A DNA stretch of 10,131 nucleotides, from positions 1 through 10,131 of the forward strand of contig QUTJ01031161.1 of assembly GCA_003573635.1 (NCBI GenBank). Direction: 5' to 3'. Shown piece after piece: positions 1-7,760 of this stretch. Positions within the stretch are counted from its first letter, which is position 1. Every line of letters begins with the position of its first letter. The notes beneath the pieces were generated by a model that did not search any database, was not told the DNA's origin, and was given only the letters and a program-made list of their open reading frames with translations. A program made the position numbers and the translations under genes. The DNA is from Goniomonas avonlea (Eukaryota; Cryptophyceae; Goniomonadida; Goniomonadaceae).

Positions 1-246
1 GGGGGACATGCAATATCTCAGCAACCGGTGCTCAAAGTATCACCAAAATTTCAGAGCATCCTCACCTCAGTGTTGCCAGCACACCCTGAAATTTTCAGGA
101 CGATCCGACAACTTTGAGAAAAATACAGAAAAGGTCTAGGGCCTATATACGGCGACCTTTAGGGAGATACCGGTATAGGCCCTAGGTGTCAACTAGGGTG
201 GACCCAAGACCAGCCGGAGCCGTTTCGAGGCATCAGTTCGTGCGAG
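1..246. other. Non-coding 5' flank of the first gene
   Basis: I see no exon-like reading frame here. The frame of the downstream gene has a stop at 160-162 and no ATG between it and 247, so this is most likely promoter, 5' UTR or intergenic sequence. It holds an inverted repeat at 136-185 and AT-rich runs around 85-130. Confidence 0.6.
136..185. repeat. Inverted repeat with GGGCCTATA arms upstream of gene 1
   Basis: The left arm CTAGGGCCTATATAC (136-150) pairs with the right arm GTATAGGCCCTAG (173-185). The arms match over 13 positions apart from a TA insertion on the left, and 22 nt lie between them. The element ends 61 nt before the ATG at 247, a position compatible with a promoter element or a 5' UTR hairpin. 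A related GGGCCTATTA lies upstream of the gene at 6847. Its function is unknown. Confidence 0.55.
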
Positions 247-2071
247 ATGCGACGCCGTGAGGAACTGCGGGGTGCCCAGACAGAGGCCCGACCGTCTCCT
301 CTGAGCACAACCCGTTTTCAACGAGCAGCACACTCACCTGTCATTCGTCGGTACAAGTCGCAGGTCAACAGGAGCTCACCGTATTCATCGCCGAGCCACA
401 CCCCATTTGCTTCGCCTCGCCATCAACAAGACGGGGAGTTTGGTCTGCTCGTTGATACGCAAGTTTCACCTAGCGCTTCGAGCTCTAGAACTTCCACGCC
501 AGAGCTGGAATGCTCTCGAGTCGCAGCGGATCTCGGTGTATCGCTCACCGCAGTGAGGGAGAAACTCCTAAGTGCGTTTCCTTGATTCCTTTGCCTCAAA
601 GCTGATTCCCCTTGTAGCCGCGACTCGCACATTCGGCTTGCTGGAGAGCAGAACAATGATTTTGACACCATCATTTCTTTGCGACACTATGGACTACTTG
701 ATGCGGGTTGACCGGCAAGTACACTGCGTCTGCATCCTCCTGGACGGGAAGCGGCCAGCTTCCGGGGCAGGTCGAACCCACGAATCAATTGTTGTAGGTC
801 TATCATTTCGTTGTGCCAAGTTTGTTGATGGTCGAAACTCTAGGCTGGTACTTCCCTCCGCACCAGTACCCTGGTGAAGCGCACGCTCCACAATCTGATC
901 CTCGCCGTGAAAATATGCCAAAGCAAAGCATCTGAAGAATCGCTCTCGCGGGTTTCCCCGGCTGCCTTGCAGCGACTTAGTCCTGATCCAGCTGCACTGC
1001 GAGAAGTGCACGGTCTGCTTGCAGGTTCGTCAAGCATCAGCTGCCGGTTGTTCTTTTAATTGTATCGGGAGACTCTCCAGTCCTCCTGACTGTCTGTTTC
1101 CAGAACTTCTACAGCTGCTGTCTGAGACGTTAGAAGCCCAGAATGCACGCGCCCAAAGCAGCAAGTACCCCGACCTGAAGGGGCAGCCTGCCCTTGGCGC
1201 TGCGGATGGGAGACAGCCAATGGAACTGGTGCTCCCAAGCGCTACTGCCGCCACACTCATCAACGCAGCTGAAGCTTTTGCTGCTGCGGGCCAGGCACGC
1301 GCGCGAGGTGTCTCACGTCGCTGGAACTCGGAGCTGTCACTCAGCATATCGTCGCTGCCAGAGAGTCAGGGTCGGCAGACGCGAAATGTGCCAGTGATGC
1401 GTCGGCACCACTCCGAACCGGCTCTTGTCTCAGGGAGTTCTACAACGCCGCTGCTGGCGAGGAGCGGCAGTTCTCTGGCCATGATTGCCGCTGCTGAGCG
1501 CGCTCGCGCAAGTGTCGCAACGCGCGAAGAGGACGGCCAGCGACAGGCTCGGCGTGTGTACGTCGGCCGAGGCAGGCTTCGTGTTGAGGTGAGTCAGCAA
1601 CGATTGCAATTGTTGGTGCGTGGCTCTCGAATCTGCGGTTTGACTTGCCCACAGATCACGGCGCCATGTCAAGGAACAGCAGGAGTAGCTGCTGCACAGT
1701 CTGCCACTTCCCCGAGCATCCTTCGGCGGGGACCTCTGTCAGCAAATGCTGCCAATCACGTGCGCTGGGCTGATGATGCTGGGCCAATTTCTGCCCCACC
1801 TCTGTCTTGTAAAAACAGTCCAGAGGGGCTTGGAGGGCCGCATGGCTTTGAAGTCGTCCACTGCCTCCCAGACGCAGAATCCACGTCAATACCTGCCGAG
1901 GAGCAGGCGCGGACTCGCCAGAGCCGAAGAGGCGCTTGCAAGCCACTTGTTCCTGCTCCGAGTCCATTGCCACCCAAGACTGATGCCTCCGTGCTTCGTT
2001 CATTTGCTGGCCTGCCAGCAAGACTTCGGGTTTCAGCCATGCGTGCTCGCTTCGGACCGGGCAAAAAATGA
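247..2071 (+). CDS. Unrecognised 502-residue Ser/Arg/Ala-rich protein, five exons
   Basis: The exons are 247-571, 618-718, 844-1024, 1104-1588 and 1655-2071, joined in phases 1, 0, 1 and 0. The result is one open frame of 502 residues. The introns are 46, 125, 79 and 66 nt; the clearest donor is GTGAGT at 1589, and acceptors include TTTCCAG (ends 1103) and CCACAG (ends 1654). The start is the first ATG after an in-frame stop at 160. The first 90 residues are basic and rich in Ser, Pro and Thr. Residues about 90-230 look helical and leucine-rich, including the stretch HGLLAELLQLLSETLEAQ. The remainder is a low-complexity Ala/Ser/Arg region with MRRHHSEPAL, a possible 14-3-3-like or basophilic-kinase site. 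The last intron is a multiple of three without a stop, so its retention would add 22 residues. I recognise no domain. It may be a disordered regulatory protein, but no function can be assigned. Confidence 0.7.
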
Positions 2072-2230
2072 GCCTGCATCTCACTTTATGAATCTTTTGC
2101 CAGAACAACAAGCCTTGCTACGGCTTGTGTAAAGTATTGTAATATACGACTAAGTCAAGCATGCTGTTGATGGGAGTCGTCTGGTCGTGCCACCAGCCAG
2201 CGTCAATCGAGAAAAAAAGGCACCAGGGAA

Positions 2231-2857
2231 TCAAGCTTTTCCCTTTCGGCTCTTGGCTTTTTTTCCAGTGTTTCGAGGCACCTCAGCAGTTTCAAGTTTC
2301 CGCTTTTCAGTTGGGCTCTCCCGACTAGGTGCAGCGCCATCAGACATGCCATGAACCACAAACCGTTTCGCGGCGTCTTTGTTGAGGCGCATCCGACTTT
2401 TTTCCGCTGGATAGGGTCGTGAGAATTTGGTCATTTCCGGCTGCGCGCACAATATAGCTCACCTTCTTGTTTGTCAACCAAATCCTTCAGCTTCGCCATT
2501 GACGCTTTGATCAAATCCTATGACGGAGTCAGGGATCGTTCGACCGAAGTCAATATGACAGCACCAACTCTTTCACCACTGGGTGCTCATGAGCTGCAAC
2601 ACCCTGTGTCTTTAAAAATACTGGGCGGGGAGTTCAGGAACAAATCGAATCACATCCAGCCACTCACTGTAGAAGAGGGCGTTTGAAGCATACGCAACGA
2701 TCAAGTTAAGCTTGGCTTTCTCGTACGGGGTCAGGCCAACAGTCAAGCTTTCCCAAGATTTCCCCAAGAATGGTTCCAATTGTTCCTCGACTGTAGTGAG
2801 CGCGGCCTCAAACGCCTCGACAGGCTCTCGAACTTCGTCTGGCACGCAATCTTCCAT
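2231..2857 (-). CDS. C1D / Rrp47 (Sas10/C1D family) nuclear exosome cofactor
   Basis: On the minus strand the exons are 2857-2668, 2620-2565, 2517-2463 and 2406-2231. Introns of 47, 47 and 56 nt are in phases 1, 0 and 1, giving 158 residues against 141 in human C1D. The Sas10/C1D domain is visible in order: YEKAKLNLIVAYASNALFY (residues about 45-63), then FLKTQGVAAHEHPVVKEL (65-82) across the first junction, then a helix ending LVDKQE, then MRLNKDAAKRFV. These match the family signature L-x-TQG-V-x-x-x-EHPV and the R-x-x-K-x-A-A-x-RF element. The tail is lysine-rich (GKKAKSRKGKA) and is a likely nuclear or RNA-binding tail. Family members bind Rrp6 and Mtr4 and help the exosome trim 5.8S rRNA and snoRNA precursors. 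The ATG at 2857 starts a typical N-terminus; a GTG lies in frame three codons upstream. The gene is convergent with gene 1, 159 nt away, and divergent from the aquaporin. Confidence 0.92.
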
Positions 2858-3033
2858 TTCTCGCACGCAAGCAAAACGTGCTCCCTTTCTTCGGATTTTT
2901 GCATAAGTAGATAGGATAGAGATAGTGGTAATGTAACTTTTTAGTAACAGTCTGTAACACTGTCAGCAACTGGAAAAAGGACCGTTGATAATCAAAAGGG
3001 ACCACACAGCCACACAGAAAGCGAAAGTCAGCA
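2858..3033. promoter_or_regulatory. Divergent promoter gap between C1D and aquaporin genes
   Basis: Only 176 nt separate the two start codons, so both 5' UTRs and core promoters must fit here or overlap. The left half (about 2895-2935) is AT-rich and purine-rich with several GATA-type words (AGATAGGATAGAGATAG). I see no convincing TATA box. A bidirectional promoter is an inference from geometry. Confidence 0.5.
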
Positions 3034-4286
3034 ATGGCAGAAAGGGTTGTGCGCTACGTGACAACTTCTCCCGAGGAAGGACGGTACTCGTCAACCCACT
3101 TGACCTCGCCAGTCCATTATGAGCAATCGCAGCCTGCGTACCTTGAGCCCACTCGGGTCGTTCGCATGGTGGATGAGCGACCGGTCAGCTATGTCGAGTC
3201 CGGGGGCCCTCCTCGCGTTGTGCTCTCGCCGCCGCCGCCCCCCCGAGCGGAAGAGAAAGATGATTCTGTGTCGAGTGCAAGCGAGTTCCAGGTAGCTTTG
3301 TTCTTGGCTGTTTTACGTTCTGACCTCCTCTCAGAACGGAGATTTCTGGCGTGCCGTGGTGGCCGAATTCATCGCCACCTCGTTCTACGTTGGCTTTTCG
3401 GTTGCCGGCATGCTCTCATCCGGCGTAGCATACTCTGGGTCCGCAAGCGCCAACCATGCGTTTAACATTATCTACCACAGTGCGTTTTTGATTTTTTCTG
3501 GAAACCAACTTAACGCACTGTTTCGTTTCTAGTCTTCTTGGTCCTGATTCTCATCTACACCTTCGGCCCTCTTAGCGGAGCTCACTTCAACCCCGCGGGT
3601 AAGTTCGAAAGCCTTTTGCTGCAGTGCTCTTACAGTTATCAGTTACCTTCGGTGCCCTGCTCGCGAGGCGCATCACGATCGTTCGGTTTTTCTTCTACGG
3701 ATCTGCTCAGGTCATTGGGGCCTTGGTGGGAGCTGGCATCATGAAGGGGTGCTTCATGGACGATAACCGCAAGAATCTGGCTATTTTCAAGCCGACTACT
3801 GACGTTCACGATGGTTCGGCCTTCCTCATGGAGGTGTGACTGGTCACACTCCCAACCTTGTCTCTGACACCGCCTTCAGTTCTTCATCACCTTTGCCTAC
3901 GTCTTCGTCATCTTTGCAGTGGCGTTTGACAAGCGAGGTTGGGGCAAGCTGGCACCGACCATTGTTGCTTTGGTGGCTGGACTCAATATGCACGCCGCAT
4001 CCTCCATCACCGGCGGTGCCATGAACCCGATCAGGCCTTTCGGCCCCGCCGCTGTGATGAACGATATTCCAGCACACTGGGTGAGTTGATCTCCTTACAC
4101 CAACTGGTACCTTGAACTGCTGCAAACGTTGCTGACTCATGCCAGGTCTACTGGGTCGGCTGCATGATCGGAGGAGGAATGGCCGGCATCGTCCACGAGT
4201 ACCTGTTCATGGAACGCGAGCAAGCTCGTGTCAACAACGTCCCATCCCTTGCTGCCGACTCTGAGCACAGCAAGAAGACCCTGTAA
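3034..4286 (+). CDS. Aquaporin (major intrinsic protein family) with long N-terminal cytosolic tail
   Basis: The exons are 3034-3291, 3335-3479, 3533-3598, 3643-3833, 3880-4080 and 4146-4286. Introns of 43, 53, 44, 46 and 65 nt have phases 0, 1, 1, 0 and 0, giving 333 residues. Residues 1-88 are hydrophilic with a run of six prolines before an acidic patch, about 60-80 residues longer than typical aquaporins. Six membrane helices follow. The first channel box is SGAHFNPAVTFG (NPA at 154-156), split by an intron. The second is GGAMNPIRPFGPA, where NPA has become NPI (269-271) and the selectivity-filter Arg272 is kept. Alignment by eye to human AQP1 puts His134 at the helix-2 filter position, Met257 at helix 5 and Gly266 at LE1. 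His in helix 2 is typical of plant TIP-type channels. The protein should conduct water or small neutral solutes, in the plasma or a vacuolar membrane. The TAA stop lies inside a GTAAGT donor-like word (4283-4288), so an alternative longer C-terminus is possible. Confidence 0.93.
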
Positions 4287-4410
4287 GTAATGACGGCCCT
4301 GAGTTGACGAACCCGCACGGCTGCAAGCAATTGCCGGTAGGCGCTTCCTGAGACCCCAGAGACCAATAGTGCCCTTCTTTCAGAGCAGAGAACCCAATAG
4401 TAAACATCTT

Positions 4411-4856
4411 GATTGATTCGTTGTGTTTGCGACTCACTTTGCTGTGTTTGCCAAGGCCAGAGAGGTAGAAAAAAACACATTATGGAAAACATTCCACTCA
4501 CAGAAAGAAAACTCGCTATCAACACCAAGTAGTAAAATGAACCGCACATTGCACTAAAAGCATGATTGGCCGGTCCACTTGTGACACAACGACGTATGGA
4601 TAGTCGTGGCTGCGGATTGATTCGTGGTGATTGCGCGGCCTCACTTTGTTGTGTTTGCCAACGCCAGAGAGGCAAGCTCGAGGTAGAAAAAACACATTGA
4701 AAATAAACGTTGAAAAATGATCCACTCACAGAAAGAAAACCAGATTGCTCGCTCGATCAACACCGAGTGTTAAAATGAACCGCACAGTGTACTCAAAGCA
4801 TGACTGGAGGTCTAGTGGAAGACAACGACGTACGGTTGGGGATAGTCGTGGCTGCG
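4411..4856. repeat. Two-copy imperfect tandem repeat, about 204 and 242 nt
   Basis: Unit 1 runs about 4411-4614 and unit 2 about 4615-4856. Both open with GATTGATTCG, contain CACTTTG(C/T)TGTGTTTGCCAA, GCCAGAGAGG, CCACTCACAGAAAGAAAAC and TAAAATGAACCGCACA, and close with the identical 17-mer GGATAGTCGTGGCTGCG. Differences are point changes and small indels; unit 2 has extra sequence after GAGAGG and after GAAAAC. There is no transposase and no clear terminal inverted repeat. It looks like an old segmental duplication or a dimer of a short non-coding repeat. It begins about 125 nt after the aquaporin stop. Confidence 0.8.
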
Positions 4857-5113
4857 AGCGTGTTAATTATTGAACTTTCTCTCTCCAGCACGCACATCAA
4901 ATAGTTTCCAATGTTGGTATCCGGAGGGTTGAACACGTCACCCTCAGACCCAGGGCCAACAAAATAGCTATTCCCTCCACATCCAGCACCGCAGCTGCGC
5001 ACCCAATCAGGTTGCAGGTTGTCATCGTAGAAAAGCCCGCTGATCTGCAAAAAACAGAGGTGAACAACTTGTCATCAAAGGACTTGGCACACCCGTCGCG
5101 CAAGCTGCAGCAT
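4793..5113 (-). CDS. Tentative small spliced gene or internal exon pair, unknown product
   Basis: A strong minus-strand acceptor, CCTCTGTTTTTTGCAG, ends at 5045. It opens a frame from 5044 with GLFYDDNLQPDWVRSCGAGC followed by SYFVGPGSEGD, a mix of Gly, Asn, Asp and aromatic residues that looks more like a real extracellular or enzyme segment than chance. An upstream ATG at 5113 gives MLQLARR and joins in phase 0 through a 48-nt intron (5045-5092), matching the intron size of neighbouring genes. Together they encode 90 residues, ending within repeat unit 2. The last 20 or so residues are doubtful because a GTGCGT donor-like word near 4890 could end the exon earlier. Further upstream exons are also possible. 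I recognise no family. The plus strand is also open across this stretch, which weakens the case. Confidence 0.33.
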
Positions 5114-5639
5114 TCTGAAACAGCGAAAAGCCACAACCGGTCAAAATTTTCATTACTTTTTAATGTGTATACTACCACCCAGTAGTAGACTACAATCAGT
5201 GTCAATCACATATCTTCGATGCCGGTATTAGGCGGTAATGCACGAAACGTTGGAAAGTTGGAAACTCGCGTTAGCACAAGGGAACGCCGTCACCATGATC
5301 GAGGACGCGGGGTTCTGTGGATGCAGGATTGTTCTTCTTTCGAACACTTTGTCTTTTGCAGGCCTAACATTTTCACAGCCGTCAACCATCCTCGGTGCTC
5401 TAATACACACACTCTCTCTCTCTCTCATCTCTCCTCTCTCTCTCCCTCTCCCTTTCCCTCTGCTCCAAGGCAGATCTACGGATCTGTGGCTGCTAGGCAG
5501 TTCTTAGAATGCTTGACATGTTTGATCAATTTTCCTGCGAACTCCGTGAAGCACTGGTGCGTTCGTTGAGCGCGCATTGTATTTTTCACTCCAAACGCCT
5601 TTTTGTTGTTGCAGGTGGCATTCTTCCCTTTTTCAGCCG
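5114..5639. other. Unresolved region with exon-like fragments on both strands
   Basis: No consistent gene model was found. On the plus strand, acceptor-like TTTTGCAG (ends about 5360) and TTGTTGCAG (ends about 5615) flank short open pieces, and a GTGCGT donor-like word occurs near 5555. On the minus strand a lysine-rich frame of roughly 80 codons without an ATG near its start runs from about 5704 to 5480, including TEFAGKLIKHVKHSKN. Neither can be extended to a full gene with matching phases. A CT microsatellite sits at about 5405-5466. Confidence 0.35.
5405..5466. repeat. CT-rich microsatellite tract
   Basis: An imperfect (CT)n/CCCTCT pyrimidine run follows a short (AC)n stretch. On the plus strand it could act as a long polypyrimidine tract ahead of CAAGGCAG (ends about 5473), but no matching exon chain was found. 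Confidence 0.85.
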
Positions 5640-6264
5640 TTATGTCTGTGAGACAGATCCACGGATCACTCTCTCTCTCGCTCGCTCGCTCTCTCCTCTC
5701 TCTCTAGGCTCTCCCCCACTCCCTGTTGACAGTGGCCTGACTGCAGACCAAAACACAGGATGTGCCGCAATGCGAGCTGCAACGCGTGACACGCAGACAA
5801 CAGAGCTCTCTTTCACACATTCTGTCGGGGTTGTGGAAGAGAGCGCGAAGGAGGCGCTGGATGGAGGCCGGGCGCGATCTTGGCGTGTGATCTCCGCAAG
5901 TGTCGGACCACTCCCAGGTTCCATACGTGTGCTGCAACTGGGCGCGTTGAATTGACACTGTGATACACTGAACGTCACACGCTGCTCCGGTTCCACCAAC
6001 CAGCTCGCGATTGGTTTTGCATAATCCTGAAGAACGGTGCACAACACGACAAAGCATAGATGTTGGGATCACGCGAGAAGGCGTTACGATTTCCGTGCGA
6101 GACGAGTATAAGCTCGAAACTCGGGGAGGAGTCTCGTTCTTGCAGGCAACATGCAAGTCTGAGAACCCGATTCTCACCTGCGAATATCCAGTCCGTGGTC
6201 CATCAACTAGTTTACTCCGTTGATCCAATACTCTGATCAACGAATCATATTCAGCGGTAGACAT
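5640..6264 (-). CDS. Tentative four-exon gene of unknown function
   Basis: A phase-consistent minus-strand chain can be drawn with exons 6264-6178, 6026-5979, 5937-5817 and 5776-5640, giving 130 residues from an ATG at 6264 to a TAA at 5640. The first junction is the best: CAG|GTGAGA at 6177 joins TTCTTCAG|GAT at 6026 in phase 0. The other two introns (41 and 40 nt) have weaker donors and are shorter than any intron in the firm genes. The third exon includes YGTWEWSDTCGDHTPRSR, which recalls the W-x-x-W-S...C-G...R-x-R pattern of thrombospondin type 1 repeats, but the second cysteine pair is absent and this may be chance. The last exon runs through a GA microsatellite encoding Arg/Glu/Ser. 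The same strand carries an unspliced 230-codon open frame (5704-6396) in an overlapping register, so some coding role is possible. I assign no function. Confidence 0.25.
5669..5705. repeat. CT/CGCT microsatellite tract
   Basis: An imperfect pyrimidine-rich run, (CT)n with three CGCT interruptions, follows GACAGATCCACGGATCA. A similar CAGATCTACGGATCT lies beside the other CT tract at about 5472, so the two flanks may share an origin. Confidence 0.8.
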
Positions 6265-6846
6265 AGTGCGTTGAGACACCGTGGACACCAATATCCATCG
6301 TCGGAGGGTTCCAGAGCTGTGAGACCAGTTAGCTCTCGCGAACGCAATGAATACTCGGAAGGCAAAAGAGCAAGTCCTCAAGGTCAAAATAAACAATTTC
6401 TTACATCTCCAGCAGAACCAGCTCCCTGGTAAGAAGAGTTGGACTGGGCACCGGGCTCAGTTTGCGTCCACGCTGGGACGAGTTGATCGTCGAGCTGCCG
6501 AACGATGGTCAAAAATCGCAGTGAACAACAAGGCGGAGGAAATAGGAACACGTTCAAGCACAACATGTTGGAGTTATTGTTAGGCTCAAAACAGGCCTTA
6601 CCCCAACACTGGTGAGCTTGGCGAAACGCAAAACCGTGGAGAACGTCATTCTGCGGCAATTTCTGCCCCGAAATCTCCAAATTTAGACGTGTGAAAGTAG
6701 ATTTTCTCCGAGATAGGGGCCTATTATTTTTGAGCTATCGCTGTCAACAGAAGTGTCAACGGAGTCAAGACGTGATGGCGGAGAAACCTGCCTTTTGGTT
6801 CCGCTTGTAAGTAAGATCAGGGCTCCCAGACCGCAAGCAAAAAATA
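6265..6846. other. Gap upstream of the persulfide dioxygenase gene, including promoter and uORF
   Basis: No gene is supported. Open frames on the plus strand (about 6347-6583, 78 codons, basic start MNTRKAKEQ) and on the minus strand (6384-6680) lack recognisable features. The last 140 nt are the likely promoter and leader of the downstream gene. They hold ATAGGGGCCTATTA at 6713-6726 and a short upstream ORF at 6775-6810 (11 codons, MAEKPAFWFRL). The end of that uORF overlaps a GTAAGT donor-like word, so a 5' UTR intron is possible; splicing it into the main frame did not work with the acceptors I tried. Confidence 0.4.
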
Positions 6847-7760
6847 ATGAGCAGCAAATTGGAGGTCACCGGCTTTTATGAGCCCACAACTGGCACCGTC
6901 ACCTACGTTGCAGCCGATGCCGCAGCGAAAGCATGTGCCATTATTGACAGTGTGCTCGATTTCGACTACTCTTCTGGGAGGACTAGCACATCATCCGTGG
7001 ACAAGGTGGTCGCTTTCGTGAACGAGAAGGGCTACAAGGTCGAATGGATTTTGGAGACGCACGTGCATGCAGACCATTGTACCGCTTCTTTCCACTTGAA
7101 GAAGGTGTTCCCTGCTGCGAAAACTGGCATGGGCGCCTCAGTGACCTCGGTGCAAGCGGTGTTTGCAAAACTCTTCAATCTGAAGGACTTGAAGTGCGAT
7201 GGCACCCAGTTTGATCACCTGTTCGCTGATGGAGAGGCGATTTCAATTGGCGGAGTCACCGGTCACGTGATGTATACTCCTGGTAAGCTTTTTTCTTCTT
7301 TTGTCTTCTCTTCCTCACACGTCCCGCAGGTCACACTCCAGCCTGCGCGTGCTACGTGATCGGGGACTGTGTCTTCAGCGGAGACACCATTTTCATGCCG
7401 GATATGGGATCAGCTCGCTGTGACTTTCCAGGGGGCTCCGCTGGGACCATGTTTGCGTCGATCCAGAAGCTTTTTTCTCTTCCTGACTCCACACGGATGT
7501 TCGTTGGGCACGACTATCAACCTGGCGGCCGTGAGGTCAAGTTTGAAACTACGATTGGAGAGCAAAAAGCGTCGAACAAGTCTGTGAATGCAGCAACTTC
7601 CGAGGCTGAATTTACGACCTGGCGGTCAGAGCGAGACGCACAGCTTGGGATGCCAAAACTCATCATCCCTTCGTTGCAAGTCAATCTCAGGGCTGGTGAC
7701 CTGCCACCCGCAGAAGACAATGGGTCAGTTTACTTGAAACTGCCTGTCAACGTTTTGTGA
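6847..7760 (+). CDS. MBL-fold persulfide dioxygenase (ETHE1/Blh-like)
   Basis: Two exons, 6847-7282 and 7330-7760, are joined in phase 1 across a 47-nt intron and give 288 residues. The metallo-beta-lactamase fold ligands are present: H72, H74, D76 and H77 in THVHADH, H147 in GHTPA, D164 in SGDTIF and H206 in GHDY. The segment GSARCDFPGGSA (172-183) and the C-terminal block IIPSLQVNLRAGDLPP are characteristic of the longer bacterial branch of persulfide dioxygenases. That branch contains an ATTxxEQ-type region (here ETTIGEQKASN), which the 254-residue human ETHE1 lacks. The enzyme oxidises glutathione persulfide to sulfite using one Fe(II) ion, in sulfide detoxification. The N-terminus MSSKLEVTGFYEP begins directly with the domain, so no mitochondrial presequence is apparent. 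An in-frame stop at 6808 supports the start. The intron shows it is a native eukaryotic copy, not contamination. Substrate is inferred from family membership. Confidence 0.92.

Noticed and set aside
1656-2111. 151-codon minus-strand open frame
   Set aside because: It lies antisense to the last exon of the 502-residue gene, whose spliced frame is consistent over five exons; it is best read as a shadow frame.
2441-2462. A 22-nt intron as the third C1D intron
   Set aside because: GTGAGC...GCGCAG looks acceptable, but using it shifts the frame and destroys the conserved C-terminal segment. The acceptor ending at 2407 gives a 56-nt intron and the right frame.
4148-4729. 193-codon minus-strand open frame over the aquaporin end and the tandem repeat
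   Set aside because: It overlaps the firm last exon of the aquaporin antisense, and its length comes partly from the two repeat units being open in the same register. No domain features were seen.
5479-5700. Plus-strand exons with CTG|GTGCGT (5556) and GTTGCAG (ends about 5615), encoding a short hydrophobic product
   Set aside because: The signals are suggestive, but no chain from an ATG to a stop kept phase through the CT tracts, and the opposite strand is also open here.
6347-6583. 78-codon plus-strand ORF starting MNTRKAKEQ
   Set aside because: It has no domain and no partner exon, and its composition is not clearly coding. It is a chance-length frame in the gap before the dioxygenase.
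6847-7760. Bacterial contamination as the source of the dioxygenase gene
   Set aside because: The reading frame is interrupted by a 47-nt GT-AG intron of the same size class as the introns in clearly eukaryotic neighbours.
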